Source of the DNA: Pseudomonas fluorescens | GTDB taxonomy: Bacteria > Pseudomonadota > Gammaproteobacteria > Pseudomonadales > Pseudomonadaceae | Length of the DNA stretch: 49,407 bases | NCBI RefSeq assembly: GCF_902497875.1 | Contig: NZ_CABVHY010000042.1 | Coordinates: forward strand, 1 to 49,407 | Direction of reading: 5' to 3' | In this document: piece after piece, positions 33,225 through 41,914 of the stretch | How the letters are laid out: each line of letters opens with the position of its first letter | Numbering within the stretch: position 1 is the first letter of the stretch | The notes under the pieces: model-generated | The model's database searches: none | What the model was told of the DNA's origin: nothing | The model's input: only the letters and a program-made list of their open reading frames with translations | Made by a program: the position numbers and the translations under genes

Positions 33225-34370
33225 TCAAGCCCGGGCTTTAGCAGGCAAAACATCATTGGCGATCATTTCGCCAAACGGTCCGGTGAGGTTGGTGATGCCA
33301 CGACCGGCGAGGCTGGCATAGGGTTCCGGTAACAACGGGAACACCAGTTCGGCAAAGCGGTAAGCCTCTTCCAGGTGCGGGTAGCCAGAAAAAATAAAGC
33401 TCTCGATGCCCAGGTCCGCGTACTCTTTGATCCGTGCCGCCACTTGCTGCGGATCGCCGACCAGCGCGGTGCCGGCACCGCCACGCACCAGGCCGACTCC
33501 AGCCCAGAGATTGGGGGCGATTTCCAGGTTGTCACGCCGACCATCATGCAGCGCGGCCATGCGTCGCTGGCCCTCTGAGTCGAAGCGCGAGAAGGACTTT
33601 TGTGCCGCAGCGATGGTCTCGTCGCTGATGTGCTCGATCAGTTTGTCGGCAGCTTTCCAGGCTTGCTCGGCAGTTTCGCGGACGATCACGTGCAGGCGAA
33701 TCCCGAACTTCACCGTACGGCCCTGACGCGCCGCGCGTTCACGGACATCGGCCAGCTTCGCGGCGACAGCGGCTGGTGGTTCGCCCCAGGTCAGGTAGAC
33801 ATCGACCTGCTCTGCGGCCAGGTCGTGGGCCGCTTCGGAAGAACCGCCGAAGTACAACGGTGGATAAGGTTTCTGCACCGGTGGATACAGCGCCTTGGCG
33901 TTCTGCACCCGTAGATGCTTGCCTTCAAAATCCACCGATTCGCCTTGCAGTACCCGGCGCCAGATCTTGAGGAATTCATCGGTGACTTCGTAGCGTTCGC
34001 TGTGATCAAGGAAGCTGCCATCGCCACGGTTTTCGTCAGGGTCGCCACCGGTTACCACGTTGATCAATAAGCGGCCATTGGACAGCCGGTCGAGAGTCGC
34101 GGCCATGCGCGCCGAAACGGTCGGCGAGATAATTCCTGGACGAATCGCCACCAGGTAACGCAGGCGTTCGGTCAATGGCACCAGGGCCGAAGCGATGACC
34201 CACGAGTCTTCGCATGAACGTCCGGTGGGAATCAACACTCCGTGGTAACCGAGGTTGTCTGCCGCCTGGGCCACTTGTTTCAAGTAATTGAGCGTGACCG
34301 GGCGCGCGCCCTGGGTGGTGCCCAGGTAATGGCCGTCGCCGTGAGTGGGGAGAAACCAGAAAACATCCAT
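33225..34370 (-). CDS. ssuD: FMNH2-dependent alkanesulfonate monooxygenase
   Basis: 381 residues from ATG 34370 (AAGGA 7 nt upstream); the frame runs open to 34448. Luciferase-like flavin monooxygenase that releases sulfite from alkanesulfonates: MDVFWFLPTHGDGHYLGT, PTGRSCEDSWVIASALVPLT, and GVGLVRGGAGTALVGDPQQV. It is near-full length compared with SsuD. The ssu transporter and reductase genes are not adjacent, so this is a solitary copy; a methanesulfonate-specific MsuD is an alternative reading. Confidence 0.9.
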   Translation of the reverse strand: MDVFWFLPTHGDGHYLGTTQGARPVTLNYLKQVAQAADNLGYHGVLIPTGRSCEDSWVIASALVPLTERLRYLVAIRPGIISPTVSARMAATLDRLSNGRLLINVVTGGDPDENRGDGSFLDHSERYEVTDEFLKIWRRVLQGESVDFEGKHLRVQNAKALYPPVQKPYPPLYFGGSSEAAHDLAAEQVDVYLTWGEPPAAVAAKLADVRERAARQGRTVKFGIRLHVIVRETAEQAWKAADKLIEHISDETIAAAQKSFSRFDSEGQRRMAALHDGRRDNLEIAPNLWAGVGLVRGGAGTALVGDPQQVAARIKEYADLGIESFIFSGYPHLEEAYRFAELVFPLLPEPYASLAGRGITNLTGPFGEMIANDVLPAKARA

Positions 34371-34775
34371 GAACAGATCCTTAAGCGATTTACAGCAGAG
34401 CGGTTGAGTGCACGCCGAAGAGCAGCGGTGCGGCGCGTTCTGCAGCAAGACGAATGCGAGCCTTCAAAGGCTCACTGGTTATTTGATAGTGGGAGAAGTC
34501 GGCCTCGGTGGCGTACACACTGTTTGGCAGGGTCAGTGCCTGGAAAAAGCTGAACAGCGGACGACATCACTGCGAGCAGGTTCGTTATAAAGGCTCGTAG
34601 TTATTCCGTAAAATATCGTAAAAAGATATTGATAGATCGATATAGCATATGCGGCGCGAATGGATCTGTTTATGTCGAAGTCGAATAGCGACTATTGAGC
34701 GTGTTGATTTTTGTCGGCCAAAGCCTGGGAGTAGCCTGTGTTCATTGCCTAATGCCAGCTTGTCAGGGGACTCCC
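34371..34775. other. Intergenic region with AT-rich hairpin
   Basis: About 400 nt between ssuD and the divergent lipoprotein gene. AT-rich from 34585 to 34650, with the inverted repeat AATATC-GTAAAAA-GATATT (34612-34630), probably within the regulatory region of one of the flanking genes. No gene is supported. Confidence 0.4.
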
Positions 34776-35045
34776 GTGAATCGTTTTCTCGCCATTTTTT
34801 TGCTGCTTGCCGCCTCGGTTCTTGCCGGCTGTGGGACTCATTACTCCCCCGAGTTGCGGCCGTACACAGCAGAAGAAAGTCGTGAGCTGGCGTTGGAAGC
34901 GTTGAATCGTCGCGGGTTGTCTTTCGATGAGTACAACCAGAAAAAAGCCGAATTGCTCGGCCATTCGAAAAAAGCCCTTGGTTTCAATGCTCAAGGCGAA
35001 ATGAACGCCGAGCGTAGCGTGACCCTGCCTGGGCGCCCCAGCTGA
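34776..35045 (+). CDS. Small lipoprotein
   Basis: 89 residues from GTG 34776 (CAGGGGA 5 nt upstream). Signal peptide with lipobox LAGC (VNRFLAIFLLLAASVLAGC, Cys19). The mature part is short and charged: EESRELALEALNRRGLSFDE followed by YNQKKAELLGHSKK. It resembles small Pseudomonas lipoproteins with an SHOCT-like helical turn but I cannot name a family. In-frame ATGs upstream (34695, 34752) lack ribosome-binding sites. Confidence 0.75.
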   Translation: MNRFLAIFLLLAASVLAGCGTHYSPELRPYTAEESRELALEALNRRGLSFDEYNQKKAELLGHSKKALGFNAQGEMNAERSVTLPGRPS

Positions 35046-35142
35046 GTAGACTGTACTGCTCAAAGTTTTGCGCAACTGTCCGTGGGTTTCACCGGGTTCC
35101 TGGGATAGGGTCAACGCCTGACCGACCCTGATGGATTGCCCC

Positions 35143-35760
35143 ATGACTCTCTCGCTGGATTTGCTGCTGGGCTTCGCCCTGTTTGCGCTAGTTACCTCCG
35201 TCACCCCCGGCCCCAACAACACCATGCTGCTGGCCTCGGGTGTCAATTTCGGTTTCAACCGCTCCATTCCCCATATGCTCGGCATCAGCTGTGGATTCTT
35301 CGTCCTGGTGCTGGCGGTCGGTTTCGGCCTGGGTGCGGTATTTCAGACCTATCCATTGTTCTACAACGTGCTGCGTTATGTCGGCGCGGCTTACTTGCTG
35401 TACCTGGCCTGGAAAATCGCCCGCTCCGGGCCGGTTTCCGAAACAGAGCAGGGGCAAGGCAAACCGATCAGCTATTGGGGTGCGGCGGCGTTTCAGTGGG
35501 TCAATCCCAAAGCCTGGATCATGGCGGTCGGCGCCATCAGCACCTACACACCCTTGCAGGGATACTTCACCAACGTAGTGGTGATCGCCGCGGTCTTTGC
35601 TGTGATCAACTTGCCGAGCGTCAGTCTTTGGGTCGCCTGTGGCAGCTTGTTGCGTAAGGTATTGCGCGATCCGCGCTGGTTGCGGGTGTTCAATTTGAGC
35701 ATGGCCTTGCTGCTGGTGGTCTCGCTGTACCCGTTATTATTGGAGAGTGCAGGACACTAG
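35143..35760 (+). CDS. LysE family amino-acid exporter
   Basis: 205 residues from ATG 35143. Six-helix LysE/RhtB exporter: the signature SVTPGPNNTMLLASG lies after the first helix, then NRSIPHMLGISCGFFVLVLA and FQWVNPKAWIMAVGA. Exports amino acids or related metabolites; substrate unknown. An alternative ATG at 35131 adds four residues. Confidence 0.88.
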   Translation: MTLSLDLLLGFALFALVTSVTPGPNNTMLLASGVNFGFNRSIPHMLGISCGFFVLVLAVGFGLGAVFQTYPLFYNVLRYVGAAYLLYLAWKIARSGPVSETEQGQGKPISYWGAAAFQWVNPKAWIMAVGAISTYTPLQGYFTNVVVIAAVFAVINLPSVSLWVACGSLLRKVLRDPRWLRVFNLSMALLLVVSLYPLLLESAGH

Positions 35761-35784
35761 TTTTGTCAATAGCCGGAATGAAGT

Positions 35785-35810
35785 GACTAGTAGTTCTGAT
35801 AGTCTTTTTT
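35785..35810 (+). terminator. Weak terminator-like hairpin
   Basis: GACTA / TAGTC, 5-bp stem with a 10-nt loop, followed by six T, 25 nt after the LysE stop. The stem is short, so termination is doubtful. Confidence 0.35.
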
Positions 35811-35961
35811 GACGCCGTTATAGAGCCGAACTAAGCCTAAGAAGCGCGGCGATAAAAACAGTCTTTTTGGTCGCGCACTTGATAATAAAGTGAGTGCTTG
35901 CGCGTTCCTGTCAGGGTGTGGACGTAGTGGAATTGTTTGGGCTTGCTTTCAATAGAAACAT

Positions 35962-35986
35962 CACTGCTCAACAGTGTTGAGCAGTG
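35962..35986. promoter_or_regulatory. 25-bp perfect palindrome upstream of DUF1592 operon
   Basis: CACTGCTCAACA (35962-35973), one central G, TGTTGAGCAGTG (35975-35986). Lies 86 nt before the ATG of the large gene, without a T run, so it is more likely an operator or leader hairpin than a terminator. The rest of 35761-36072 shows no gene. Confidence 0.6.
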
Positions 35987-36072
35987 AGTTTCGGCTCCGA
36001 ATACTCTCTTGCAATAGCGAACAAGTTGTCTGCCATGCAGGGGCGTATCGGGTTAGCAAGGAGAAGCTATAT

Positions 36073-39000
36073 ATGCGTGCGCCTATCGTCTTTCAGCGCT
36101 TTTTTTGGACTGCATGTCTTGTCATACCGGTCCTGTTACTGGGCGGCTGGTTTGTCTTTGCCTATTTCTCTGACTCGTCCATCGGCCAAACGCTTGCGGC
36201 GCCCGCCAAGTCAGCGCAAAAGCCACCGGCGGCGTGTGCGGCGGATCCTTATATTGCGGGCACGGACTATCAGCAAGGGGATCAGGTAAAGAACCTCGAC
36301 CGGTATTTCGAGTGTTGGAAAGATGACGAGGCACCGCTTGGTCCAGACAGTTGGAAGTGGTGTAAACAGGCAGCCTACGCCCCCGGAAAACCCGAAAACT
36401 CAGCGAATTGGCCTGACGCCTGGAAAGAACTCGAATGCGGTGGTTTTGAAGGCAACCGTCTAAGTCTGAATTTTGCCACCCTCAGTGGCAAAGCCCCGTT
36501 GAAAGAGGCGGTGATCGGTGTCGCTCGCGCCGATCAGGTCGTCACCGGAGTCTTGCGTTGCAAGGCGCAGGAAATTCCCATCAGTGCCAAAGCCAATGAA
36601 ACGCTCGATATCGATGGTCTGAAAGCCTGCGACTATCAGCTGGTAATGGATGTTGCCGATGGTTTTGCGCCGCTCAACACGCCGCGAATCGTGTCCTTCA
36701 AAGAAGATGAGGGCGATCATCAGACGTTGACCGTGAAATATCGTCCGCCGATCGATATCGGCAAACTCAGTGGCCTGCCCGGAATCAAGATCGAGATGTT
36801 TGCCCAAGGGCTGATCCAGCCTCGGCAAATGGCCATGGGCAAGCGCGTACTCTATGTCGGTTCCAGTGCGATTCCGTCGTATGTCCATGACGGGAAAATT
36901 GCCGACATGATTTATGCGCTACCTCTGGATGGCGCTGGCAAGCCGACGGGAATCTACGTGATCGCCAGCGGTCTGGAGGAACCTCATGGCGTGGCTTACC
37001 GCGATGGCGATTTGTACTACTCGACCACCGGTGGACTTTATCGGTTGAGCAATGCCGATGAAAACTACAAAGACCCCAAGCCTGAACGTGTTCTGAACTT
37101 TCCGGCAGACGACACTCTATTTCCTTTGCCGTCCCAGGCGTCAGGTTCTTCAACGCGTATCTGGCATATGAAGCATCCGCTGCATTTCAACCCGTTCGAT
37201 CCGGAGGACAAGGGGCTGTACACGGCGGTCGGAACGCCCTGCAACCTGTGCATGATTCCCGCCGACGGGCGTTACGGTGCGTTGCTGCGTTATGACCTGG
37301 AGACCGGCAAGGCGCAAGTGCTGGCAAAGGGGATTCGCAACACCGTGGGGTTTGACTGGAATCCCAAGACTCGGGAGATTTGGTTCAGCGATAACAATCG
37401 GCAGGGTTTTCCCAATCCCGATGAAGTCAACCGGATCAGTGGCCAGGGTCAGCATTTCGGAGTCCCCTATCGGTTCGGCAAAGATACGCCAGGTTTCACA
37501 AAAGAGGAGTTCGAAAACCCTGGTGTTGTTCAGCCTCCGTTGGTGCCCGGTGCGATTGTTTCAGACAAGTCGCTGGAGCAGATCAATTCACAGGATTACG
37601 TGCCTGCGGTGTTTGCGTTGGGTACCAATACTGCGCCATTGGGTGTCAAATTCTGGGATGGTTACCCAACTCAGGGGGACACCCAGCGGTTACTGGTAGC
37701 GCTACACGGTGCCGGTTCAACCGAAAGGCCGGGGATGGATGTGCGGATGCTGACGATCCAGGGCGGGACCCGGGTGGTCAATCAGATCCCGCTGATCAAT
37801 CACTCCGTGCAGGACCTTGATCAAAACGATGTGTATGCGCTGAATGGTTCAACGGGGCGGCCGACGGACTTCCTCGAACTGGCAGACAAAAGTCTGCTGA
37901 TTTCCGATGACGTGGCCGGGATGATTTATCGCGTGCGCTACGACGCCGGCGCGGTATTGGATACCCAGTTGGCGTTGCGTCCGATGTTGGTACCTGCCCC
38001 TGAATTGGACGACGAGATGATCAGCGGATATTTGATCTCCCCGGGCGGCAATAGCCGACTGTTTCATGTGTCATGGCATCCCTCTGACAGCGAGGCCGGG
38101 TTGGTACTCAAGGGACTCAGCTATGGGGATTATCAGCTAAAGCTCAATGATGTAAAAAACTGGATTCCGCAAGTTCGCACGACCCACTTCACATTGTCCG
38201 CAGCAAACAAAACCAAATCGATCAACTTGCAGTACCGCGAGCGGCCGATAAAACTTGAGGTCAAGGTGACTGTTCCGGCCCCGCAAAAACCTGCATCAGT
38301 AACTGATGACCAATGGACTATTACCCTCAGGAACAAGGCCGATCTTGCTGAGCAACCACGGACGGTAAACGTCCCTTGGGGGGGAAGTGTTACGCAGATT
38401 CTGAACTACGGTCAGTACGAGATTCTTTATCCGTTCTATGCAAAAGAAAAACCGCAGCCTGAACGGGTGAGCGTAGTGATCGATGAGTCGAGTGAAGACA
38501 TGTCGATTTTACCGATGTCGTACCGCAAGGTTGAAGAACTGGGCCCTGTGGTACTTGCCGAGACCTGCACCAAATGTCACGCCGTGGAGTATTTCAATAG
38601 CTTGCGCATGGCCCTTGCCTGGAGTGTGGCGGGTCAGGATGCCTTGGTAAAACAGATCAAGAGCATGCCGGTAGCGGGGCATTGCGATACCACCTGTGCC
38701 TCGGAAATCAGCAAGCACTTGTACAACGTCGTCTGGGCGCCTTACCTGAACCCGGCCGAGTCCTATGGTGAGCGGCAACTGCGACTGCTGACGCCTGCGG
38801 AATATGCCGCCAGCGTTAAAGACATACTGGCTGTCGAGATCAATCCCGAGAAGTTACCGGCGGACAAATCGGAGAAGGATTTCAAATACCCAGGCGAGGC
38901 GGATAAAGGCATTCTTCAGACCGAAGATGTAAAACTGTTCTACGACATGGCGTTGTTCGTGGCTGACAAGGTTGCTCCCGAACAATGGGCCTTACTCAAA

Positions 39001-40239
39001 GTGGCCCGCCAGCCTGACCTCGTGACCGCTTTGGGTTACCGGTTGTTCCGGCGTCCTTTGAGTGATGCAGAACATGCACGCTATAAGTCTTTGCTGGACA
39101 AGGATGGGCAAACTGGCCTGGTGGCCGGGATGCTGCTGTCACCTAACTTCTTGTATCGCTCGGAGCTCGGGCAGACGGTGGCGGGCCGCTCAACCGTGTT
39201 CAAACTCACACCGTTCGAATTGGCGACGGCGCTCTCCTATGCCTTTGAGGGAACCACGCCTGGTACTGAACTTTTAGCCAAGGCCGGAAGGAACGAACTG
39301 GAAACCTCACAACAAATCGGGGCTGAGATCGAGCGGATGATGCGCTCCGATCGAGGTGTCGAGCAGTTCAACCGCTTTGTCAGCTACTACATCAAGACCA
39401 ATCGCGGCGTACAGGAGAAGCCGGGGTTGACCGCGGCCATGGTCCAGTTGATGGCTCGGGAACAGTATCTGTTAACGCGCAATGTGATGCTGGATGGGCA
39501 AGGAACGCTTAATGAACTGTTCAACCCTGGGTATACCTACCTCAACGCTCCTCTTGCAGCGCATTACGGGATCAGTGGCGTCAGTGGTGACACCCTGCAC
39601 AAAGTCGCGGTCGATGAAAAGCGAGGCGGGTTGCTTCATCTCGGACTCACTCAGGCAGCCACCTCGGACTACCAGGCTACGTCATTGGTCAAGCGCGGCA
39701 TCATGATTCGCGAGCAGATGTTCTGTCGTGAGTTTGGCGCACCCGTCGAAGCGGATCCTACAGAGCCGGAATACCCCGCACGTGCAATCACCACCCGTGA
39801 ACACTGGGATCTGGTCAACGGCGAACAGGCGTCCGGGGGACGTTGCTGGCAATGCCATCAATACATGAATGACACCGGTTCTTCGATGGAGCATTACGAC
39901 GCGGCGGGGCGCTATCGTCTTGTGGAACCCGCCTTCAACTATGTGCACTACCCGCAAATGTTGCCGATCAAGTCTTCCGGTCCTTTCTTGAGCACCACCG
40001 GGACTGAAGACATCAATGACGTCCGCGATATTGCAAAGCTGATTCCGCGTAATCCCGCGTCGTTGTTCTGCATGGCGGATAGCTACTTCCGTTTCGCATT
40101 CGGCAACAAATCCGATGAGGCGACTTCCGGGACCGTCAAGGCTATCGCCGATGGTTTGCAGGCCTCCGGTTCTCTGCGTGAAATGCTCAGAGCCCTGGGC
40201 ACTTCCAATGCATTCCTATACAAGACCGAGAGGGAGTGA
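36073..40239 (+). CDS. Membrane-anchored multidomain PQQ-propeller / cytochrome c / DUF1592-DUF1588 protein
   Basis: 1388 residues from ATG 36073 (AAGGAG 8 nt upstream; the frame is open to 35974). Seen in order: a membrane anchor at ~10-32; a Cys-bounded module (55-122; YIAGTDYQQGDQV, then WCKQAAYAPG and WPDAWKELEC) like the CBM73/ChtBD chitin-binding modules; an Ig-like segment; a beta-propeller at ~235-625 (GIRNTVGFDWNPKTREIWFS, HFGVPYRFG) like sorbosone/soluble PQQ glucose dehydrogenases; a beta-rich linker; haem-c motif CTKCH (832-836); then DUF1587-like (~900), DUF1595-like (~973), DUF1592-like (~1015-1110), DUF1588-like with a second haem motif CWQCH (1258-1262), and DUF1585-like (~1313-1388) regions. 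The last set is typical of Planctomycetes and Myxococcota. I infer periplasmic oxidation of a sugar or glycan with electron passage through the haems. The DUF1552 gene starts 2 nt after its stop. Confidence 0.85.
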   Translation: MRAPIVFQRFFWTACLVIPVLLLGGWFVFAYFSDSSIGQTLAAPAKSAQKPPAACAADPYIAGTDYQQGDQVKNLDRYFECWKDDEAPLGPDSWKWCKQAAYAPGKPENSANWPDAWKELECGGFEGNRLSLNFATLSGKAPLKEAVIGVARADQVVTGVLRCKAQEIPISAKANETLDIDGLKACDYQLVMDVADGFAPLNTPRIVSFKEDEGDHQTLTVKYRPPIDIGKLSGLPGIKIEMFAQGLIQPRQMAMGKRVLYVGSSAIPSYVHDGKIADMIYALPLDGAGKPTGIYVIASGLEEPHGVAYRDGDLYYSTTGGLYRLSNADENYKDPKPERVLNFPADDTLFPLPSQASGSSTRIWHMKHPLHFNPFDPEDKGLYTAVGTPCNLCMIPADGRYGALLRYDLETGKAQVLAKGIRNTVGFDWNPKTREIWFSDNNRQGFPNPDEVNRISGQGQHFGVPYRFGKDTPGFTKEEFENPGVVQPPLVPGAIVSDKSLEQINSQDYVPAVFALGTNTAPLGVKFWDGYPTQGDTQRLLVALHGAGSTERPGMDVRMLTIQGGTRVVNQIPLINHSVQDLDQNDVYALNGSTGRPTDFLELADKSLLISDDVAGMIYRVRYDAGAVLDTQLALRPMLVPAPELDDEMISGYLISPGGNSRLFHVSWHPSDSEAGLVLKGLSYGDYQLKLNDVKNWIPQVRTTHFTLSAANKTKSINLQYRERPIKLEVKVTVPAPQKPASVTDDQWTITLRNKADLAEQPRTVNVPWGGSVTQILNYGQYEILYPFYAKEKPQPERVSVVIDESSEDMSILPMSYRKVEELGPVVLAETCTKCHAVEYFNSLRMALAWSVAGQDALVKQIKSMPVAGHCDTTCASEISKHLYNVVWAPYLNPAESYGERQLRLLTPAEYAASVKDILAVEINPEKLPADKSEKDFKYPGEADKGILQTEDVKLFYDMALFVADKVAPEQWALLKVARQPDLVTALGYRLFRRPLSDAEHARYKSLLDKDGQTGLVAGMLLSPNFLYRSELGQTVAGRSTVFKLTPFELATALSYAFEGTTPGTELLAKAGRNELETSQQIGAEIERMMRSDRGVEQFNRFVSYYIKTNRGVQEKPGLTAAMVQLMAREQYLLTRNVMLDGQGTLNELFNPGYTYLNAPLAAHYGISGVSGDTLHKVAVDEKRGGLLHLGLTQAATSDYQATSLVKRGIMIREQMFCREFGAPVEADPTEPEYPARAITTREHWDLVNGEQASGGRCWQCHQYMNDTGSSMEHYDAAGRYRLVEPAFNYVHYPQMLPIKSSGPFLSTTGTEDINDVRDIAKLIPRNPASLFCMADSYFRFAFGNKSDEATSGTVKAIADGLQASGSLREMLRALGTSNAFLYKTERE

Positions 40240-40241
40240 AC

Positions 40242-41615
40242 ATGGGTATCTTGAAAAGTCGTCGACGTTTTTTAGCTGGCCTGACCGCAGCCGGTGTGTA
40301 TGGTCCCCTGACTCAGTTCGGTCTTGCGCGCATGGCCTTGGCGGGGCAAACCCAGCAGGCAAAATTGAAGGTGGTGTTTGTGGTGTTACCGGATGGCCTG
40401 GCGGTGGACTCTTTCCAGGGTGGTGGCTTTGGCGATGGACGCGGCCTGTGGCATCCGCATCCGCAGACGCAGGGTAGTACAGACACCACCGTGTTCGAGT
40501 TGAATGAGGTCAGCCAGGAGTTGGCAGCCTATCGCAGCCAGTCCCTGTACCTTCGCGGCATCATCCTTGGACCCGGAAATGTCGGTCATAAAGGCTGGAC
40601 TTGGGTGTTGCGTGACAGTGCGGCCAGCATGTCGTCCATCGACGTATTGCTGGGGCAGGCATTACCTGGCTCGGTTCCATCCCAGCGCAGCCTGTTTTCA
40701 GGACCTCATGCAGGCATTGATCATACGTCCTGGTTTGTTTCATGGACCGGCAATGCAATTCGCACGCCCTATCAGGATCCGGTGCTGATGTATGAATCGA
40801 TACTCAGTATTCCCAGCCGTGCGGCGCGTGAACAGCAAGTCCATAACACCAGCATATTTGATCCTGCGCGGATCGAAATCCAGGAGCTCAAAGGCAAACT
40901 TTCCGGCGCTCAGCGACAGAAGCTGGAAACCCATATGGACTCGGTGGAGCAGGTCATCAAGGATATCGACGATACGCTGCCGCCGGATGGCGAGTGCCCT
41001 CCACTGAGCCTGGAACCTCTCCCGTTCAAGTCGGCGGATTATCGGACTCGAGTGCAGGCGAGTCATCACCAGGTCGTCGCTACCGCCTTGAGTTGCGGAA
41101 TCAGTCGCGTCGCCACGATTCAGGTCGGGCGTTCGGCAGAATCGCTGAACATTATTGACGTCAGCCCTACCAGTAATCCTCATGAATGCGCTCACCGGCG
41201 TTCCGGAGAAGCCTTCTGGAAAGGTACGCGTCAGTGGTACGTCAAGCGGGTCAAACTGTTCATGGACGAATTGGCAAAACATGCCGATCCTGATGTGCCG
41301 GGTGACAATCTGCTGAAACATACGCTGGTCGTAGTGACCAGCGAAATGGCCGATGGCGCGCCAGAGCACATGATCGACATGCCTCTGGTGCTTATGGGCG
41401 GAGCCGGTGGATTACTGAAGAGTGGCGACGGTGCCGGACGCTATTTCAATATCACTTCACAGTTCGATCGACCGCATCACTCGGGGAATCCGGACATCGG
41501 CAAGAACTTCGTCGACATGCAACGCATCTGGGCCACCATCGCCAAAGCAGCGGGAACCAGCGTGCCTTACGCAGGCAATATCACTCCGGTGACCGGTATA
41601 TTCACCAATGTCTGA
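40242..41615 (+). CDS. DUF1552 family protein with Tat signal
   Basis: 457 residues from ATG 40242 (AGGGAG upstream); GTG 40236 is an alternative. Twin-arginine signal KSRRRFLAGLTAAGVYGPLT, so exported folded, probably to the periplasm. Family features: VVFVVLPDGLAVDSF at the start, LRGIILGPGNVGHKGW, and late VVVTSEMADGAPEHMIDMPL and GRYFNITSQF. DUF1552 proteins have a sulfatase/DUF1501-like (alkaline-phosphatase-superfamily) appearance and are almost always encoded beside DUF1592/DUF1588 cytochromes. Biochemical function is unknown. Coupled to the large gene (2-nt gap). Confidence 0.88.
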   Translation: MGILKSRRRFLAGLTAAGVYGPLTQFGLARMALAGQTQQAKLKVVFVVLPDGLAVDSFQGGGFGDGRGLWHPHPQTQGSTDTTVFELNEVSQELAAYRSQSLYLRGIILGPGNVGHKGWTWVLRDSAASMSSIDVLLGQALPGSVPSQRSLFSGPHAGIDHTSWFVSWTGNAIRTPYQDPVLMYESILSIPSRAAREQQVHNTSIFDPARIEIQELKGKLSGAQRQKLETHMDSVEQVIKDIDDTLPPDGECPPLSLEPLPFKSADYRTRVQASHHQVVATALSCGISRVATIQVGRSAESLNIIDVSPTSNPHECAHRRSGEAFWKGTRQWYVKRVKLFMDELAKHADPDVPGDNLLKHTLVVVTSEMADGAPEHMIDMPLVLMGGAGGLLKSGDGAGRYFNITSQFDRPHHSGNPDIGKNFVDMQRIWATIAKAAGTSVPYAGNITPVTGIFTNV

Positions 41616-41632
41616 ATGACGTCTTGCTGCTC

Positions 41633-41671
41633 AAAAACCGGAAAGTCCTGGTGTCGGGCTTTCCGGTTTTT
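41633..41671 (+). terminator. Intrinsic terminator of the DUF1592-DUF1552 operon
   Basis: AAAAACCGGAAAG (41633-41645) pairs with CTTTCCGGTTTTT (41659-41671): a 13-bp stem with the T run. Confirms a self-contained two-gene unit. The remaining ~240 nt to the next gene show nothing else. Confidence 0.9.
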
Positions 41672-41914
41672 ATGTTTTGATCTGGCGATAGGCGTGGCCA
41701 TTGGCCGATCACCTCTCGCTAGCCCCTTATGCAGCCTGTTAAGCTGAATTTCAGGAGCGTTCCTACGCACTTTTAAGAGAAGTTGTCCTTCTTTAACTGC
41801 ATCCGATCAGGTATTGCTTACGGTCTGCCGTTCTGCGCCACTTCGGGGTGGCGCCAGTCAATGTTCATCACCGAGCACGCCTGATCCCGGAACACGCTCT
41901 GCGAGTCTTCTTTT

